A DNA stretch of 64,000 nt from Rhinolophus ferrumequinum. Its lineage: Eukaryota > Chordata > Mammalia > Chiroptera > Rhinolophidae. The notes under the pieces were generated by a model that was not told the origin of the DNA, made no database searches, and saw only the letters and a program-made list of their open reading frames with translations. The stretch is from contig NW_022680356.1 of the NCBI RefSeq assembly GCF_004115265.2, positions 2,053,001 through 2,117,000 on the forward strand. The letters are read 5' to 3'. Shown here piece after piece: positions 20,613 through 32,410 of this stretch (positions are counted from its first letter, which is position 1; the number at the start of each line of letters is the position of its first letter). A program made the translations under genes and the position numbers.

Positions 20613-23600
20613 GTAAGCAGCTCACAGCCGGCGGGGACGGGCAGTCCCCGGGGAGCGCGAGGCTGCGGCGCCGGGTCTCCCCCGACTTTGCGGCCGTCAG
20701 CGCCGCTTCGGGGGGCGGAGCGGGGCCGGGGCGCACTACGGAACGCGGACCGGGGACCCAGCCGGCCCGGGGTCCCAGCCGGCCCGGGGCGCCAGCGCCT
20801 CCACCCGCGCGTGAGGGGAGGCCGGGTGTCGGCGCGCACTCTTCGAAAAAGGAAAGACAAAAAGTTCTGGCGGCCAGGGGCTTCCCGGGCGTTTATATCG
20901 AAACTCTTCTCGCTGTCTCCTGACCGAGATGTACCGAGTCCTGCGCGCTCTGTCATCCCACTTCCTGCTGTGGTTTCAATCTCGAGCTGGCCTCAGCTAA
21001 TTTGTTGTGACAGCTGTCCGCGGCCGTCTCCCTGCCCCCGTCGGCCCCCTCATCTGCCCCCTGCCCCCATCGCCCCCACCTCCATCTACTCCCGCATCTG
21101 TGCTCCACCCCGGTCTGACCCCCGCCCCTATCTGCCCCCTACCTCCGGCCCCCTGTTGCCCCCGCCCCCAACTGTCCCCCACCTCCATCTGCCCTCTGTC
21201 TGCCCTCCACCCACGCTGACCCCCGCCCCCATCTGCCCCGGGTTCTCAGAACCCGCCGCGCCGCCGGGAAGAGGCGCCGGCCTGGGGCGCGCTCCCTACC
21301 GCACCCGCCGTTTCCTGAAAGTGACGCTGCGCGGGTTTTGAAGAACTTGCTCGACGCACTTTGAAGAATCGCGGGTTCCTCTTTCCGCCGGGGTCGTGCT
21401 GGTTCTCGACGCTCACCCGCTTCTCGTCCACGGTTCTCGTTCTCTTTCCTCTCGCCTTTCACTTTTTCTTCCCAAGCCTGTCCTCGTGTCTCCTGCCCAC
21501 CCTCCTCTGCCCCGCGGCAGCAAGAGGGTCGCCGCCCTCCGCTCTTCTGTCCTCTCATCTTTCCTCTCCCCCACCCGTCAGGGGAAGGCGGCCGGGAGTG
21601 AGAGAAGCGCGGGCGGCGAGCGCCCTTCGCGGTCCCTCCGCAGCATCCAGTCGCGCCGCCCCGCCGGGCCACCAGCGTCCTTTTGAGGGGACATGGGCGG
21701 GCGAGGAGGGTCCCCGGGCCGAGGGGAGGATTACCGGCACTGGTTGCCCCACCGGAGCACCGCCGTTGCGGGCGTCGAGGTCTCTGCTCCTGCAGAGCAG
21801 GGGAGGGATGGGAGGTGGCTGCGAGTGGAGTTCCAAAGTCCACACGATCCCGGGGACCCGTCAGTCCCAAGAGCTTGGGAGTGGCAGAGGTAGAAAGGCC
21901 TCAAAGACTCAGTCCTTCCTTTGATTTACAGTCTGAGAACGGGCGGGGAGACCACCAGGGTCCGACCCAGGGGGAGGGCAGGCCTCCCAGACCCCGCCCC
22001 TCTCCGTCCCTACGTTCCTGTGTCTCGGTGAGAAACTGGCTGGGATGGTCCACACTCCTTGGAGAGTCACCGTGGGGGGGCGCTGGGAGGAGGGTGGAAG
22101 GCGCAGAGGCACTTGTGTCCCTGCAGGGGTCAGGCTGTGCCTCTCCTGTTGGGCCCGTCTTGGACAAGCCCCTGAGCGTGGCGTCTCCAGGTGCAATGGG
22201 AACACAAAGCATAGTTCCTGGGAGCACAGGAAACAGGACAGGGCTGGAGCTGCTACTTGTTATCAGATGTCACCCAGACTCAGCGTGGAGGGGTGTGGGG
22301 ATGCGCCCCCATCCTGGAGTAGGGTGTCTGAGGACATGCCAGAGCCCCTAGGAGGGGCTGGAGTCACAGAGAGGCCTGAGAGTGGGCGGTCTCACATTGG
22401 GTGCCTCATACCCCACCTTTCTGTACTGTCAGGCTGTCATCCTGGCCCAGCTGCTCACAGACCCTGTCCCCCCACGTCCCAGCTGAGACACTGAGGCAGG
22501 GCTGTAGCAGGAGTGGCACCCTGAGCCTTCAGGGGTCCCATGTCCATCCAGCTCATCTGTCCTCAGTGTTGGCTGCAGTGCAGCCACCCAGAACCGCCCT
22601 TCAGAGCGGACTCCACATCGGGCAGCTGCTCCTGGGCCACAGGCCGCTTCAAAGGCTGCCTTTGTTTGGGCTCCAGCTGAAGTTAAGAGCAACGTAAGCC
22701 AAACACCACCTCAGGCGAGGGGGTGGGGCCGGCGGCTGGTTGTTATTGAGGCTGCTGTTACCATTAATGTGGCAATTGACACGGTGCTCCTAGTGGGTGA
22801 CTTTTCATGAAAGGAAGTGTCACTTCCTTCTCATTGCACCAGGAGTGAATGGGGTGCTGCGGGCAGAGAGAGAGAGAGGTGGTGCAGCTTGGCACTGGGT
22901 CGCTGACCGGCTGACCAGCTGAGTAGCCTTGAGCTAGTCACAGCCCAAGCCCTTCTCTGGGCATCAGGAATGTCTGAGATCAAGTGGGGCAAATGTTTGT
23001 GGAGCACTGCTCCTGCCATACGCTGCTCTGGGCAGTGGGCCACGGGGCTGCCAGCAAGACAGGCGGGCCTCAGCCTCACCAGCTGCCTGCGCACACGCAC
23101 ACACTCACACTCACACAACACACAGTATACACACTGTCACACAGATGCACTCACTTACACACTCATCATACACCACACACAGTCTCACCACTCGTACGTA
23201 TACTTGCACACACACTCATGCAGTCACATACTCTCACACTGTTACACACACATACACTCATACTCCTACAGTCACACTCTCACACACTCACACCCACATA
23301 CTGTGGTTTGTGGGGGAAACCTTATTTCTTACTTGGTTCTGCTCAGCACGTTGGGCTCGAGCAGTCTAGTCACCTTACCGGTGGGGACGCCGCGGTGCAG
23401 AAGCAGTGACTGACTTGAAGGGCACGTGACCTGTGTGGCGTCACAGCCCCCTCCCCACCGCTCCTGACGCAGCCTGTCTTCTGGAGGCAGGGCGGCTCTT
23501 GTGAGCAGGTTCACAGGAGGGACGTGCTGGGAGGCGGAGACCCACGCCCCTGAGCACAGATAAGGACCCTGAGTCTCCCTGCTCCCGTGAAGAGAACCTC

Positions 23601-26600
23601 TAGACCTTAGGGTTCTGTGTGCTGGGACAGTCTCACTGCTCTGGTTCTGAATCCCAGCTGTGACCTCAGGCAAGTTACTGAGCCTCTCAGAGCCTCAGGC
23701 AGTGTACCTGTAAAAAGAGAAAATTGCACCCACTGGGTTGCTGGGCAGACTGGGTGAGGCCGTGTGCAGGAATGCCTCATCAAGACCTGCAAGGCAGTGC
23801 CTTGAGGTAGTGGAGTGGATAGTGTGTGAAGGGGACAAGGGGACGGCCGCAGGACGAGTAGGTGGCAGGGAGCGCCCTCTTTTGGAGTTAGGGACTGAAA
23901 CTAACCTCTTCGTGGCTCTGGTTTTAGGGTCTGGGGCTAAGCTTGACTTGGACACACCACAGAGGTGAACAGAAATCAGATCCTAACACAGGAAGGGCCT
24001 TGAGCAGTCCGCCGCCCAGCACCCGCCACGCCACTCGCTGACCAGGAGGGACTGGGCCACAAGGGCCAGGGTTCATGTGGCCCAGTCACCAGCCTTTGTC
24101 TTGTCAGGGACTGTGGAGTGAGGGCATGTCAGGGTCTGTGGAGCCAAGTCCTACTGGGGATCACCAAGGCTTTTCTTGTGCTGTTGTCTCGCCATGTGAA
24201 ACACGAGGAATCGACTCCACAGGAAGGACCCGGGACCTGTCAGGGCCGTGTGTGGACCGCAGAGGGACACCTGAGTCCGTGTAGACACATGGTCCTGGAA
24301 AGGGATTTGCCACACAGAAAGGTGTTATTTCTCCTCAGAGGAATTTCTAGATTTAAACGCAATTCAATCAAAACCCCAGTGGTTTTTTATTTTTCAAGGG
24401 AATGTGACAGACTTATCCTAACATTCAGATGGAATTTTTTAAACAGAAGAGTAACGATAGGGACATGCCCTCTGGAGAGTATGTAGAAAGCCACAAAAAT
24501 TACAGAAGCCCCAGCATTCCACATGAATGGAACACAAGCGAAAGTCCAAACCCATCCCAGATGTCCTCCTTAAAAGCCTTTAGATTGGGGAAAGTAGCAT
24601 TTCAAATTATTGGGGCCGGGGTCACTCAGTCAGTATTGGAACTCCCTAAGCAGTGTGTGTAGGTGTGGTTAGGTCCTTATCTGGTACCTTATAGATCCCA
24701 GACGGATTCCAAGGAAACAATGGAATAGCAATTGCCATTATTATCATTACCGCTTCCTGGACGGAAAAAGTAATGTGTGAATGACATTCCTTTGGCGAGC
24801 AGAGGTTTTTATAATTGGATCTGCCTCCTCCGTTGCAATAGGGCATCTGGGCTTCGTGCTCAGAGGGGATCTGTATGCGTGGAGCAGGACAGTGATGCCG
24901 TGGCTCGTGGCAGTCACTCAGGGCGGTGGGGCTGTCCTGCCTCTGAGGGCTGGGAAACTGGGACGGCTGGGCCACAAGCCTCTTCCCTCCCCTGCGGAGT
25001 CAGAAGAGGGGCCTGTCTCAGGCCCTGCATGGAGGCTGGGCAGGCAGGCGGTTTCAAACATTTTTCATGGCAGAACGCTTTTTCCAAATGCAGATTTATT
25101 TCCCTAGAACTCTGCTCTACAAATGAATGGGGAAGGGAGGGACTAGGGCAGCGGCCAGGCCTGAGGGCACCCTGGGGAAGGAGGGCCGGGAGTCTCCCAG
25201 CCTGCCACCTAAGGCTGTGGCAGCGGGGCTCGGAAGGCCCTGCCAGGACACCCAGCACGCTGGCCCTGGTCTGGGGAGAGTGGAGGCCAAGTTCACGTGG
25301 GGACTCAGCTGGACACAGAGGTAAAGAGAGGGTGTCCCTTTGTGGCTCTCGGCAAGCGTTGTCTGGGGTTAAACAGCTCAGACTGGTGACCTCCTTTCCA
25401 GGTAAGCAGAGCGCCTGACTCCAGGAGACCTTCCCTGAGTGTGGCCCAAGCAGAGCATGCCAGCTCTAGGACCCAGCAGAAGGGACTATTGGTCCTCTGG
25501 CTCGGTGGCTTTCAACCTGGCTGCCTTCTGAGATCCCCTGGGAAGCTTCAGTCTCAGATGCCCCTTGCCTCCAACTCAGGTTGGGGGGGCGAGACAATTA
25601 TCAGTGTCTTTAAAATGCTCCCCCTGTGATTCTAATGGGCCCTAGTCCAGGCACCTATTTGTCTGAGGCCCAAGGGCAGCGGCTTGCCAGGGTCACATAG
25701 CAAATTTGCAGGAGGGCTCCAGTGAGAAGCCCAGGTCACAGAACAGATGGAGAGAGTCCTTTGAAGCTGAGGATCTGAGCCAGCAGGAAAGAAGGGAGGG
25801 ATGTGACAGCAGGAGAAGGAGAACAGCTGGTGGCAGCGGGTACCCCCATGACCCAGAAGACTTCAGCACTTCTTGGACAGTTAGTAGAGGACTCCAGGGT
25901 TTTCTCTCCCGTTTCACAGAAAGGAAGACTGAGCAGAGTTTGGGGGTTCATTTATCAGTGCCCAGTTGTTTTGGGAGCTCAGCTATGTCTCTGGTGAGTG
26001 GTCAGGAGTCAGCCTGATAGGGTGGCCGAGTCTCTTCTGTGACAAGCGTTAGGACTGGTTTGTCTTCCAGGCGTATTTAGACTTTTCCCTCCAGGCTTTG
26101 CAAATGTTGGCGGTAACCACAGTGGCCACAGTGGTGGTGAGGCCAGGCCACTGGACTGGGGGTCAGACACACCTTGTTCTGAACCCTGGTCCCCCAGCGA
26201 GGCAAGAACGTCACCTCTCTGGCTTCAGTTTCCCCCTCGTTAACATGCATGCACGAGAGAGCTGAGGCCCGTGCAGCGGGAATTACTGGAGACTTAGTGG
26301 CGCTTATGTGAACAGCTACCAAAGGGGACAGCAGGTTCTAACGGCACGTGCTTCTGCGTGCCACTGGCCTCGTGGGTATGTTACCTTTAAGGAGATTCTT
26401 TTTTTGTCTGGCATGGGGTGGGGAACCTCACAGGTTCCCAGCAGTAAGGATTGCCTGAGCTGGAGCGAACCAGCACTATGGGGCACTTCATAATAGATCA
26501 ATTAAAAAAAAAAGGGAAAAAAGAAAAAGAAAAGGTGCTCAAATGACCAAGCTTCCTGGTCTGGGATCTGCTGCCAGCCTGCCGCAGGCCCGAGGCACCT

Positions 26601-29600
26601 TCTGTGGCTGTGTTTTTGTCAGTGGCAGGGGTGTTGCTTTTTTGCAAGCATCAGCTCTTGGCTGCCCTGGGTGAAGTATGGCCCCTGGCTCCTCCCTGCG
26701 TTCACACTTACCAGGCAGATGACGTCAGAAGGGCCATGAGGAGACCAGAGAGAGAGACAGGAGCGCTGTGCTTAGCTGGGGACTGGGGAGGGCCACCCAG
26801 AAGAAGCGACTTGTCAGGTGGGACCTGAAGGGTCACCAGGACCTTTGCAGGCGAGGGGAGCAAGGGGCAGGGCGGACTGTGCAGATACTCAGGGAAAGGT
26901 CGGCTAGGTCCCAAATAGAAACTATGCTCAGTTATTCCTGGAGGACCTAAGGTCCAAGCTCCACTGCGGTGCATGGGGGCAACCTCCGCAGCTTTCCCAG
27001 TTTGGCTGAGCTGCTGTGAAGACTTCCTGCGTGAATGTGGGCAGCATTTGGAGACAGGATTTCCCTGAGCGCCACGGCGCACCTCCAGCCTTCTCTGACT
27101 TGACCCCAGGCTTGTTTAGGGTTTCCTTCAGAGACATGGGGGACGGCTGGAACAGAGGAAGACCCAGATGGCAGGCATGACACAGGCGGGGCCTGGTGGG
27201 GGTGACGTGGGGAGAGCAGAGGGTCAGCTCTCCAGGGGGCGCCCACATGTGTGTTTATGGGGCCTCCCGCCTGGGCAGAGGACACCATTCAGATATGCCG
27301 CCTCTCTCCAGGGAGCCTTTCCCTGCCTGTGGTCTCATGTGTCCTCTGCCTCCTCTCCCTCTTCTTCCTCCTTGCAGCACCTCCTGTCAAAGGGAAAAGG
27401 AAGCAGTCAGAAGGGGGTGACACCCTAGAGCCACCCGTGTCCCCTCAACCTGATGGTGAGGACAGCAGCAGCCACAGCCCCATCCAGCTGGAGGTGAGTT
27501 GGGCAACCCCCAGGGATCTCTCCTGGTGAACTTGGAGACCCCAAGCTCTCAGGAGGGAGGTTTGTTCCCTCCCGCATCCTGCAGAGCCGGGAGAGGGTCC
27601 AGGCCGTGTCCTGCGTCCTACAGTGGGAGGTGTGGGAGCCGTGGGAGTCACCAGGCAGGGCTGGCAGACTTCGCTTTCATAGCTGAACGCTTTATCAAAC
27701 GAAGATTACCTGGAAGCCTGATCAGATGAGACCCATAGGAGCACCATTCTGTGATGCAAAACTGCATGTACACCCATCCGCCTGTGGACATGAAAGTCAC
27801 TCTGTGAGGCCCACGAGGCCATTGGGCTGAGCGCAGTCCGAAGAGGAGCCGTGGGTGACACGGCAGAGCGGTGTCATTTTGGCTGTTTGCTTGGGTGGCA
27901 CAGTGTGGAGTCACAATGCCACTTTATGTAGACAAGTAGTCGCAGGCGGTCACAGTTCGTAAGGGCCTGCGTGGAGGTCAGAGAAGAGGAATAGAAGTGC
28001 ACGTTCATGTGAAGAGCGGCAGTTGTCGCCTTGCTTCTGAGGCCGGCCCCAGCCCAGGGCCTCAGTCTCCAGTATGTTACAGTGTCGTAGGGAACGTGAG
28101 CGTACGTGTTTATTGTCAGCAGAGGTTGGATAAGTCAAAAAATTGCTGACACGGCACTTGAGTAGACTATGTAGGGAACCCAGGGCTCTCTGAGCTGTTC
28201 TTGGCCCAGGTGGTTCCATCCTTCTGGTGTTTGGGGCCTCCCAGCCGGAGCCTGGGAGCTGTCTGTCCCCCGAGCCCTCAGCCCCAGCCCGACCACCCCC
28301 TCTGCCCTGAACCCCCAGCCAGATGAGCAGCATCCATAAAACTGCCCGTCTGGGAGCAGAAACCCAAGCCACGTGTGTCCGACAAGTGCACCAGGAGCCC
28401 AGGCCACGGCTCCACCTCCCTGAGTTCAGCGCTCAGATGGGCGGGTCAGGGAGGTGGGCCGCCATGTCAGAGGTTCGGTGGGTGCAGGCCCGGCCAAGCG
28501 GCCCCACAGTGCCAGGAAGCACCGAGCACTTTTGTTCCTTCAGCTTTGAGCACAGGGCACACCGAACCTGCCACCAGGAACTCACAGTCTGGTGGGGGAG
28601 TTGAGACACAGGTGTCACAGATGTAGAGCATGATAAAGAAGTGATCTGCGCCTGCAAATAGAGGCCTGGGGAAGGCGTGGGGCTGCTCCCATGGCCGTCT
28701 CTGGAGCCAGACCTCTGTGGACCCTGACCTGGGGTCCTGGGCACTAATAGGTGACAACTGTGTCTTTCTGATGCCAGGACAACACTCCAGGCCAGAGCAG
28801 TAGACTGGGTGCTGGAGGCCTGCTCCCTCCTGGGGGAGCCTGGGGTGGAGGGTCTCGCACCTCATGCCTCCCCAGCCAGTGGCACTGCCTGCCCCCTGCC
28901 ATCCAGCAGCTGAGGGCTGCTCCCAATGCCTCCTGTTCTTTCCCCAGGACCCCCCTGAGGCAGGCGGGGAGCGGGAGGAGGAACAGGCCTTCCTGGTCAG
29001 CCTCTACAAGTTCATGAAGGAGCGACACACGCCCATCGAGAGGGTGCCCCATCTTGGCTTCAAGCAGAGTGCGTCCCTGGGGTGCAGGCAGGGAGGGGGG
29101 CCCACCAGGGGACCCCACCAGGCAGCGCACTGGGGCAGGCACCTCTGCTCTGGGTGACCCTGACACCAGCCCACAGGGGTTGCACGTAGAAACGGTATCC
29201 CCTTCCAGGTACTGGGCTGGCAGCGGGCGGGGCTGGATTTCCATCCTCACCGGCCACTGGGCCACCAGTGCAGGGGGCTCAGCCTGCCGTCCATTGCAGT
29301 GGCCCTGGTTCTGAGCGTGCCTGGCAGGACCGTGGAAACAGGCTGCTTGCTGGCTGCACCGCCCTCCCACAGACAGCGGACTTGCCCTCTCTTTTACAGT
29401 TAACCTGTGGAAGATCTACAAGGCAGTGGAGAAGCTGGGGGCCTATGAGATGGTAAGGAAGGCAGCGGGGTCCGCACTGTGTTGCGTTTCCCTGTGCATC
29501 CCCACTGGGCCCAGGGAGGCTGGGGAAGAGAGTGAGCCCAACGGGGCTGCCCTGGCCTTCAGACAGGAGGAGGGGGAGGGGCTGGCCTTGCCTGCTGACT

Positions 29601-32038
29601 TTGCTGCTCGAAGCAAGTTTTCCTCTCTTCCCCATCTGTTCTACCTGCCCTGGGTTGGGAAAGCTGCTTGGGCCAGCAGTCCGGTGCCCTGGGGAGGGAG
29701 AACTTGCCCACCGCCAGATGAGCCCCCTCCAGCCTCCCTGGCCCCACTGCTGGAGAAACAGCTGTAAAACTGCCATCCCTGCCGAGTGGGGACCCTGCTA
29801 CCAGGGGGTGCGCCCTCACGTGGTGCCTTTGCAGGTGACTGGCCGGCGCCTCTGGAAGAACGTGTACGACGAGCTGGGGGGCAGCCCAGGCAGCACCAGC
29901 GCGGCCACATGCACGCGCCGCCACTACGAGAGGTGCGGCTGGGGGCCAGGTTACAGGACACCTGGGCCCTCACCTCCGAGGGGTGGGCAGAACTGCAAAG
30001 GGGCTGGGAGTAGTGTGTGGGAGAATATACATGAGTGTACAGGGGTGGGGCGGGATGAGCGGTGGGGTGCGGCCGAGCACGATGCTCACCGTGGCCAGAG
30101 CGCTGGTGGGGCAGCTAGGCTGCAGGCCTCCTGGACAAGATGAGGAGCATGGCCCTGGCTGTGGACTGTCGTGCCCTGTCCACAGGGTATCCGCGATTGC
30201 AGGGAAGAGGCGGGAGGGGCAGCTGTGCTTGCCAGCCCGGCCTCCTGTGGACGTGCGGCTCCTCCTCAGGCTGGTCCTCCCGTATGTGCGGCACCTGAAG
30301 GGGGAGGATGACAAGCCGCTGCCTCCCTCCAAGCCTAGGAAGCAATACAAGATGGCCAAGGAGCCTCGGGGAGATGACAGCGCTGCTGAGAGGCCGAAGA
30401 AGGCCAAGGAGGAGAAGCCGGTGGGCCAAGTAAGTGCCAAGCCCAGCCAGGCCGCCAGCTGACCCTGGGCCTCCATCCCTGCCGCTCATAGCTGCCCCCG
30501 CCTGTTGTCACCGTGGCATGGCCACAGAGATCCCTGCCCAGAGCACTCAGAACCTGTTGCGCAAATTGTCCACTATTTGAGGGCCCACGTGGGGTCTGAA
30601 TGCCAGGCTGCACCCCATTCTCTAGGTCCTGTGTCCTGACACCAGGCTGTGTCCATTCAGAGGACCTTTTGAAAATTTTGCACAAAGGCACTGGAAGGGC
30701 TAGCAGAGGCTCCTGGGTACCTACCTGGCCCTGCTGTCACCAGGTCCCCTGGTTAGAATGCATGCCTCATGCCCAGACCTGAGGCCTGGCCTTTTCTCAT
30801 TCTAGATGATGCCAGGAAAGGTGAAGACAGATGTTGACCTGGCGAGGCCCCTGAGCCAGGATCCCCCCCAGGACGGCATGGAGCAGCTGGGCCCAGCCCC
30901 TGGGTCCTCTCTGCCCTTCGTGGGTGCCAGCAGCTGTCCTGAGGCCTACAAGCGGCTCCTGTCTAGCTTTTACTGCAAAGGGACACATGGCATCATGTCA
31001 CCACTGGCCAAAAAGAAGCTCCTGGCCCAGGTGAGCAAGGCAGAGGCCTTGCGATGCCAGGAGGAGGGCTGTCGCCACGGGGCAGGCAGCCCTAATGGGG
31101 AACCCCAGGCGTCCCCAGCTGCTTGCCTCCTGGAGAGTCCTCACAGCCCAGGAGGGCCACCCGAGAACCCCAGGCACCGGCTGGCCCCTCAGGAGGGATC
31201 CCAGGCCCTTGGTGGCAGCCTCAGGGAGGAGGCTCGGGCGAGCTCCCACCCACCAGCCCCCATCTTCACGGGCTGTTTCCACGCCTACCCCACCAAGGTG
31301 CTGAAGCCCATCAGCCAGCACCCCCGGGACTTCTTCCCTCATCTCAAAGACGGGGTGCTCTTGGGGCCCCCTGGCCAAGCGGAGGGGCTGCCAGTCAAAG
31401 AGCCACCGCTGGTGTGGGGTGGGGACGTAAACCGCCCCTCTGCGTTCCACAAAGGCAACTCCAGAAAGGGCAGCCTCTACCCCAAGCCCAAAGCCTGCTG
31501 GGTGACCCCCATGGCCAAGGGCCCCGCCGAGAGCCCCGTGCCCCTGCCCACCTTCCCTAGCAGCTCAGGCCTCAGCAAGCGCAGCCGGGAGGAAGAGGGC
31601 TTTGCCCCTGGTGGCAAAAAAATGCGGGCAGTGTCTCCCTTTCGCAAGGAGATGGACACCAAGGAGTATGGGGCCAAGTCGGTGGGGCCCGGCTTGGCCG
31701 TCTCCTGCCTACTGGGCCCGGCCCTGGGGCCTGGCTTCCCGGACGCCTACAGGGGCACCATGCTGCGTTGCCCACTGAACTTTGCCAGCACCCCGGACCC
31801 CTTAAAGGGCCCGGCCTCACTCCCCTTCAGCCCCCTGATCATCCCAGCCTTCCCGGCTCACTTCCTGGCCACCACGGCCCCTTCACCCATGGCCGCTGGC
31901 CTGATGCACTTGCCCCCAGCATCCTTCGACGGTGCCCTCCGCCACAGACTCTGCCCGGCCTCATCTGCATGGCATGTGCCACCTGCCACAACCTATACAG
32001 CACCCCGCTTCTCTTTCCACCTCAACACCAAGCTGTAG
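20609..32038 (+). CDS. ARID5A: ARID5A, AT-rich interactive domain 5A (complete, 7 coding exons)
   Basis: Coding exons are 20609-20612, 27378-27493, 28948-29068, 29400-29452, 29835-29932, 30270-30429 and 30806-32038. All introns are GT-AG and all phases join cleanly, giving 594 residues, the length of the human protein as I recall it. The ARID DNA-binding domain spans about residues 48-145 (EEEQAFLVSLYKFMKERHTP; LGFKQINLWKIYKAVEKLGAYEMVTGRRLWKNVYDELGG; TRRHYERLVLPYVRHLKGE). A basic linker (KPRKQYKMAKE, RPKKAKEEK) follows. The long low-complexity C-terminus is coded by one exon and ends FHLNTKL. The family binds AT-rich DNA. ARID5A also stabilises inflammatory mRNAs such as IL6 and STAT3 by binding 3' UTR stem-loops, opposing Regnase-1, and can move between nucleus and cytoplasm. 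KANSL3 lies tail to tail 15 kb downstream. Confidence 0.98.
21040..21245 (+). repeat. C-rich imperfect tandem tract in ARID5A intron 1
   Basis: Degenerate units built around CATCTGCCCC, CACCTCC and GACCCCCGCCCC recur about ten times with strong pyrimidine bias on the plus strand. The complementary strand is rich in G runs. Confidence 0.75.
21701..23089. other. ARID5A: ARID5A intron 1, proximal part
   Basis: The GC-rich shoulder of the CpG island grades into ordinary sequence. No further exon has both good splice sites and protein-like coding. Confidence 0.5.
23090..23305. repeat. Degenerate (CA)n/CACACT-rich satellite-like tract
   Basis: Roughly 215 bp of interrupted CACACA, CTCACAC and CATACAC units in ARID5A intron 1. 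Confidence 0.85.
23373..23557. repeat. Near-identical duplicated segment, copy A (pair with 36666-36869)
   Basis: The first 171 bp (CCTTACCGGTGGGGACGCCG through GGCGGAGACCC) match the segment at 36666-36836 with a single base difference by my reading. After a gap of about 20 bp in this copy the match resumes with CCCCTGAGCA. It lies inside ARID5A intron 1. No A tail is seen, and flanking duplications are not clear. Confidence 0.88.
23625..23745 (+). repeat. MIR SINE fragment
   Basis: CTCTGGTTCTGAATCCCAGC, then GCAAGTTACTGAGCCTCTC, the usual MIR order. Confidence 0.7.
24335..24535 (+). repeat. L1 ORF2 fragment
   Basis: Diverged form of the ORF2 stretch around AATTTCTAGATTTAAACGCA and AATCAAAACCCCAGTGG, in ARID5A intron 1. 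Confidence 0.6.
24536..27377. other. ARID5A: ARID5A intron 1, distal part
   Basis: Contains a MIR at about 26140-26290 and an A-rich tract near 26495-26535. There is an L2-like trace near 26700-26900. No additional exon recognised. Confidence 0.5.
27378..27493 (+). CDS. ARID5A: ARID5A coding exon 2
   Basis: Acceptor CTCCTTGCAG, donor GTGAGT. Encodes residues 2-39, PPVKGKRKQSEGG through SPIQLE, an acidic and Ser/Pro-rich leader before the ARID. Confidence 0.95.
28948..29068 (+). CDS. ARID5A: ARID5A coding exon 3
   Basis: Acceptor TTTCCCCAG, donor GTGCGT. Encodes DPPEAGGEREEEQAFLVSLY and the first ARID helix, ending in the split Ile codon after GFKQ. Confidence 0.97.
29400..29452 (+). CDS. 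ARID5A: ARID5A coding exon 4
   Basis: Acceptor CTTTTACAG, donor GTAAGG. Encodes INLWKIYKAVEKLGAYEM of the ARID core. Confidence 0.97.
29835..29932 (+). CDS. ARID5A: ARID5A coding exon 5
   Basis: Acceptor CTTTGCAG, donor GTGCGG. Encodes VTGRRLWKNVYDELGG and TSAATCTRRHYER, the DNA-contacting loop and helix 5 of the ARID. Confidence 0.97.
30270..30429 (+). CDS. ARID5A: ARID5A coding exon 6
   Basis: Acceptor CCTCCTCAG, donor GTAAGT. Encodes LVLPYVRHLKGEDDKPLP and the lysine-rich linker to PVGQ, a likely nuclear-localisation region. Confidence 0.97.
30806..32038 (+). CDS. ARID5A: ARID5A coding exon 7 (terminal)
   Basis: Acceptor CATTCTAG, 410 codons then TAG. Contains the conserved blocks CPEAYKRLLSSFYCKGTHGI, MSPLAKKKLLAQVSK, KPKACWVTPMAK, GTMLRCPLNF and PLIIPAFPAHFLAT. 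Much of the rest is Pro/Gly/Ser-rich and predicted disordered. Confidence 0.98.
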   Translation: MMPGKVKTDVDLARPLSQDPPQDGMEQLGPAPGSSLPFVGASSCPEAYKRLLSSFYCKGTHGIMSPLAKKKLLAQVSKAEALRCQEEGCRHGAGSPNGEPQASPAACLLESPHSPGGPPENPRHRLAPQEGSQALGGSLREEARASSHPPAPIFTGCFHAYPTKVLKPISQHPRDFFPHLKDGVLLGPPGQAEGLPVKEPPLVWGGDVNRPSAFHKGNSRKGSLYPKPKACWVTPMAKGPAESPVPLPTFPSSSGLSKRSREEEGFAPGGKKMRAVSPFRKEMDTKEYGAKSVGPGLAVSCLLGPALGPGFPDAYRGTMLRCPLNFASTPDPLKGPASLPFSPLIIPAFPAHFLATTAPSPMAAGLMHLPPASFDGALRHRLCPASSAWHVPPATTYTAPRFSFHLNTKL

Positions 32039-32410
32039 GTTGGAGCCTACAGCACTGCTGTGCTGTGCTGCGTTCTGGAGGGTCTCGTGTGGCCCGAGGT
32101 GGGGGCACTGCCGGGGGGCTCTGGGCCTGCGCCTGTTCCGCAGGAGAGCTCGGCTGTGCCCGACACAGGACTGGGCCCTGGCGGGCGCCTGACAGGGAGG
32201 CCGTGGGAAGACGGGGCTTGTCTCAAGGTAGCAGCCTGCGCCTGGGGGCTGGGGACCTGGTTGGAAGGCCTTGGGAGGAGGGGGCAGGGCGTGCAGCTGG
32301 GGCCCTGTACTGGGGCAAGCGACTGGGTGAGGGGTTGAGAAGCTGGACAGCAGCTTGAGGCATCCAGGTGTCCACAGAAAAACCGAATAAAATGTGTGAA
32401 CCCACGCAGC
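32039..32410 (+). terminator. ARID5A: ARID5A 3' UTR and polyadenylation signal
   Basis: The 3' UTR is about 370 bp. An AATAAA hexamer at 32386-32391 places cleavage near 32405-32410. The following TGTGATGGTGTGACT is a plausible GU-rich downstream element. Confidence 0.85.

Larger units (their letters stand above)
20391..21700 (+). promoter_or_regulatory. ARID5A: ARID5A CpG-island promoter and 5' UTR region
   Basis: Dense CpG from about 20400 to 21700, with multiple GC boxes (GAGGGGCGGGGGCGG, TGGGGCGGGGCCGGGG) just upstream of the start codon at 20609. ACTACAACTCCCAGAGGCC at 20391-20409 resembles the ZNF143 element common at CpG promoters. No TATA box is evident, so dispersed initiation between about 20460 and 20600 is expected. 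The long open frames in several phases here are an effect of GC content and not genes. Confidence 0.8.

Noticed and set aside
20153-21870. Several 150-290 codon frames on both strands at the ARID5A CpG island
   Set aside because: GC-rich, Pro/Arg/Gly-rich translations in overlapping frames are expected in a CpG island. The true ARID5A start codes only ATG+G here.
22970-23413. Frames of about 140 codons rich in His, Thr and Ser
   Set aside because: Translations of the CA-rich tract; low-complexity artefact.
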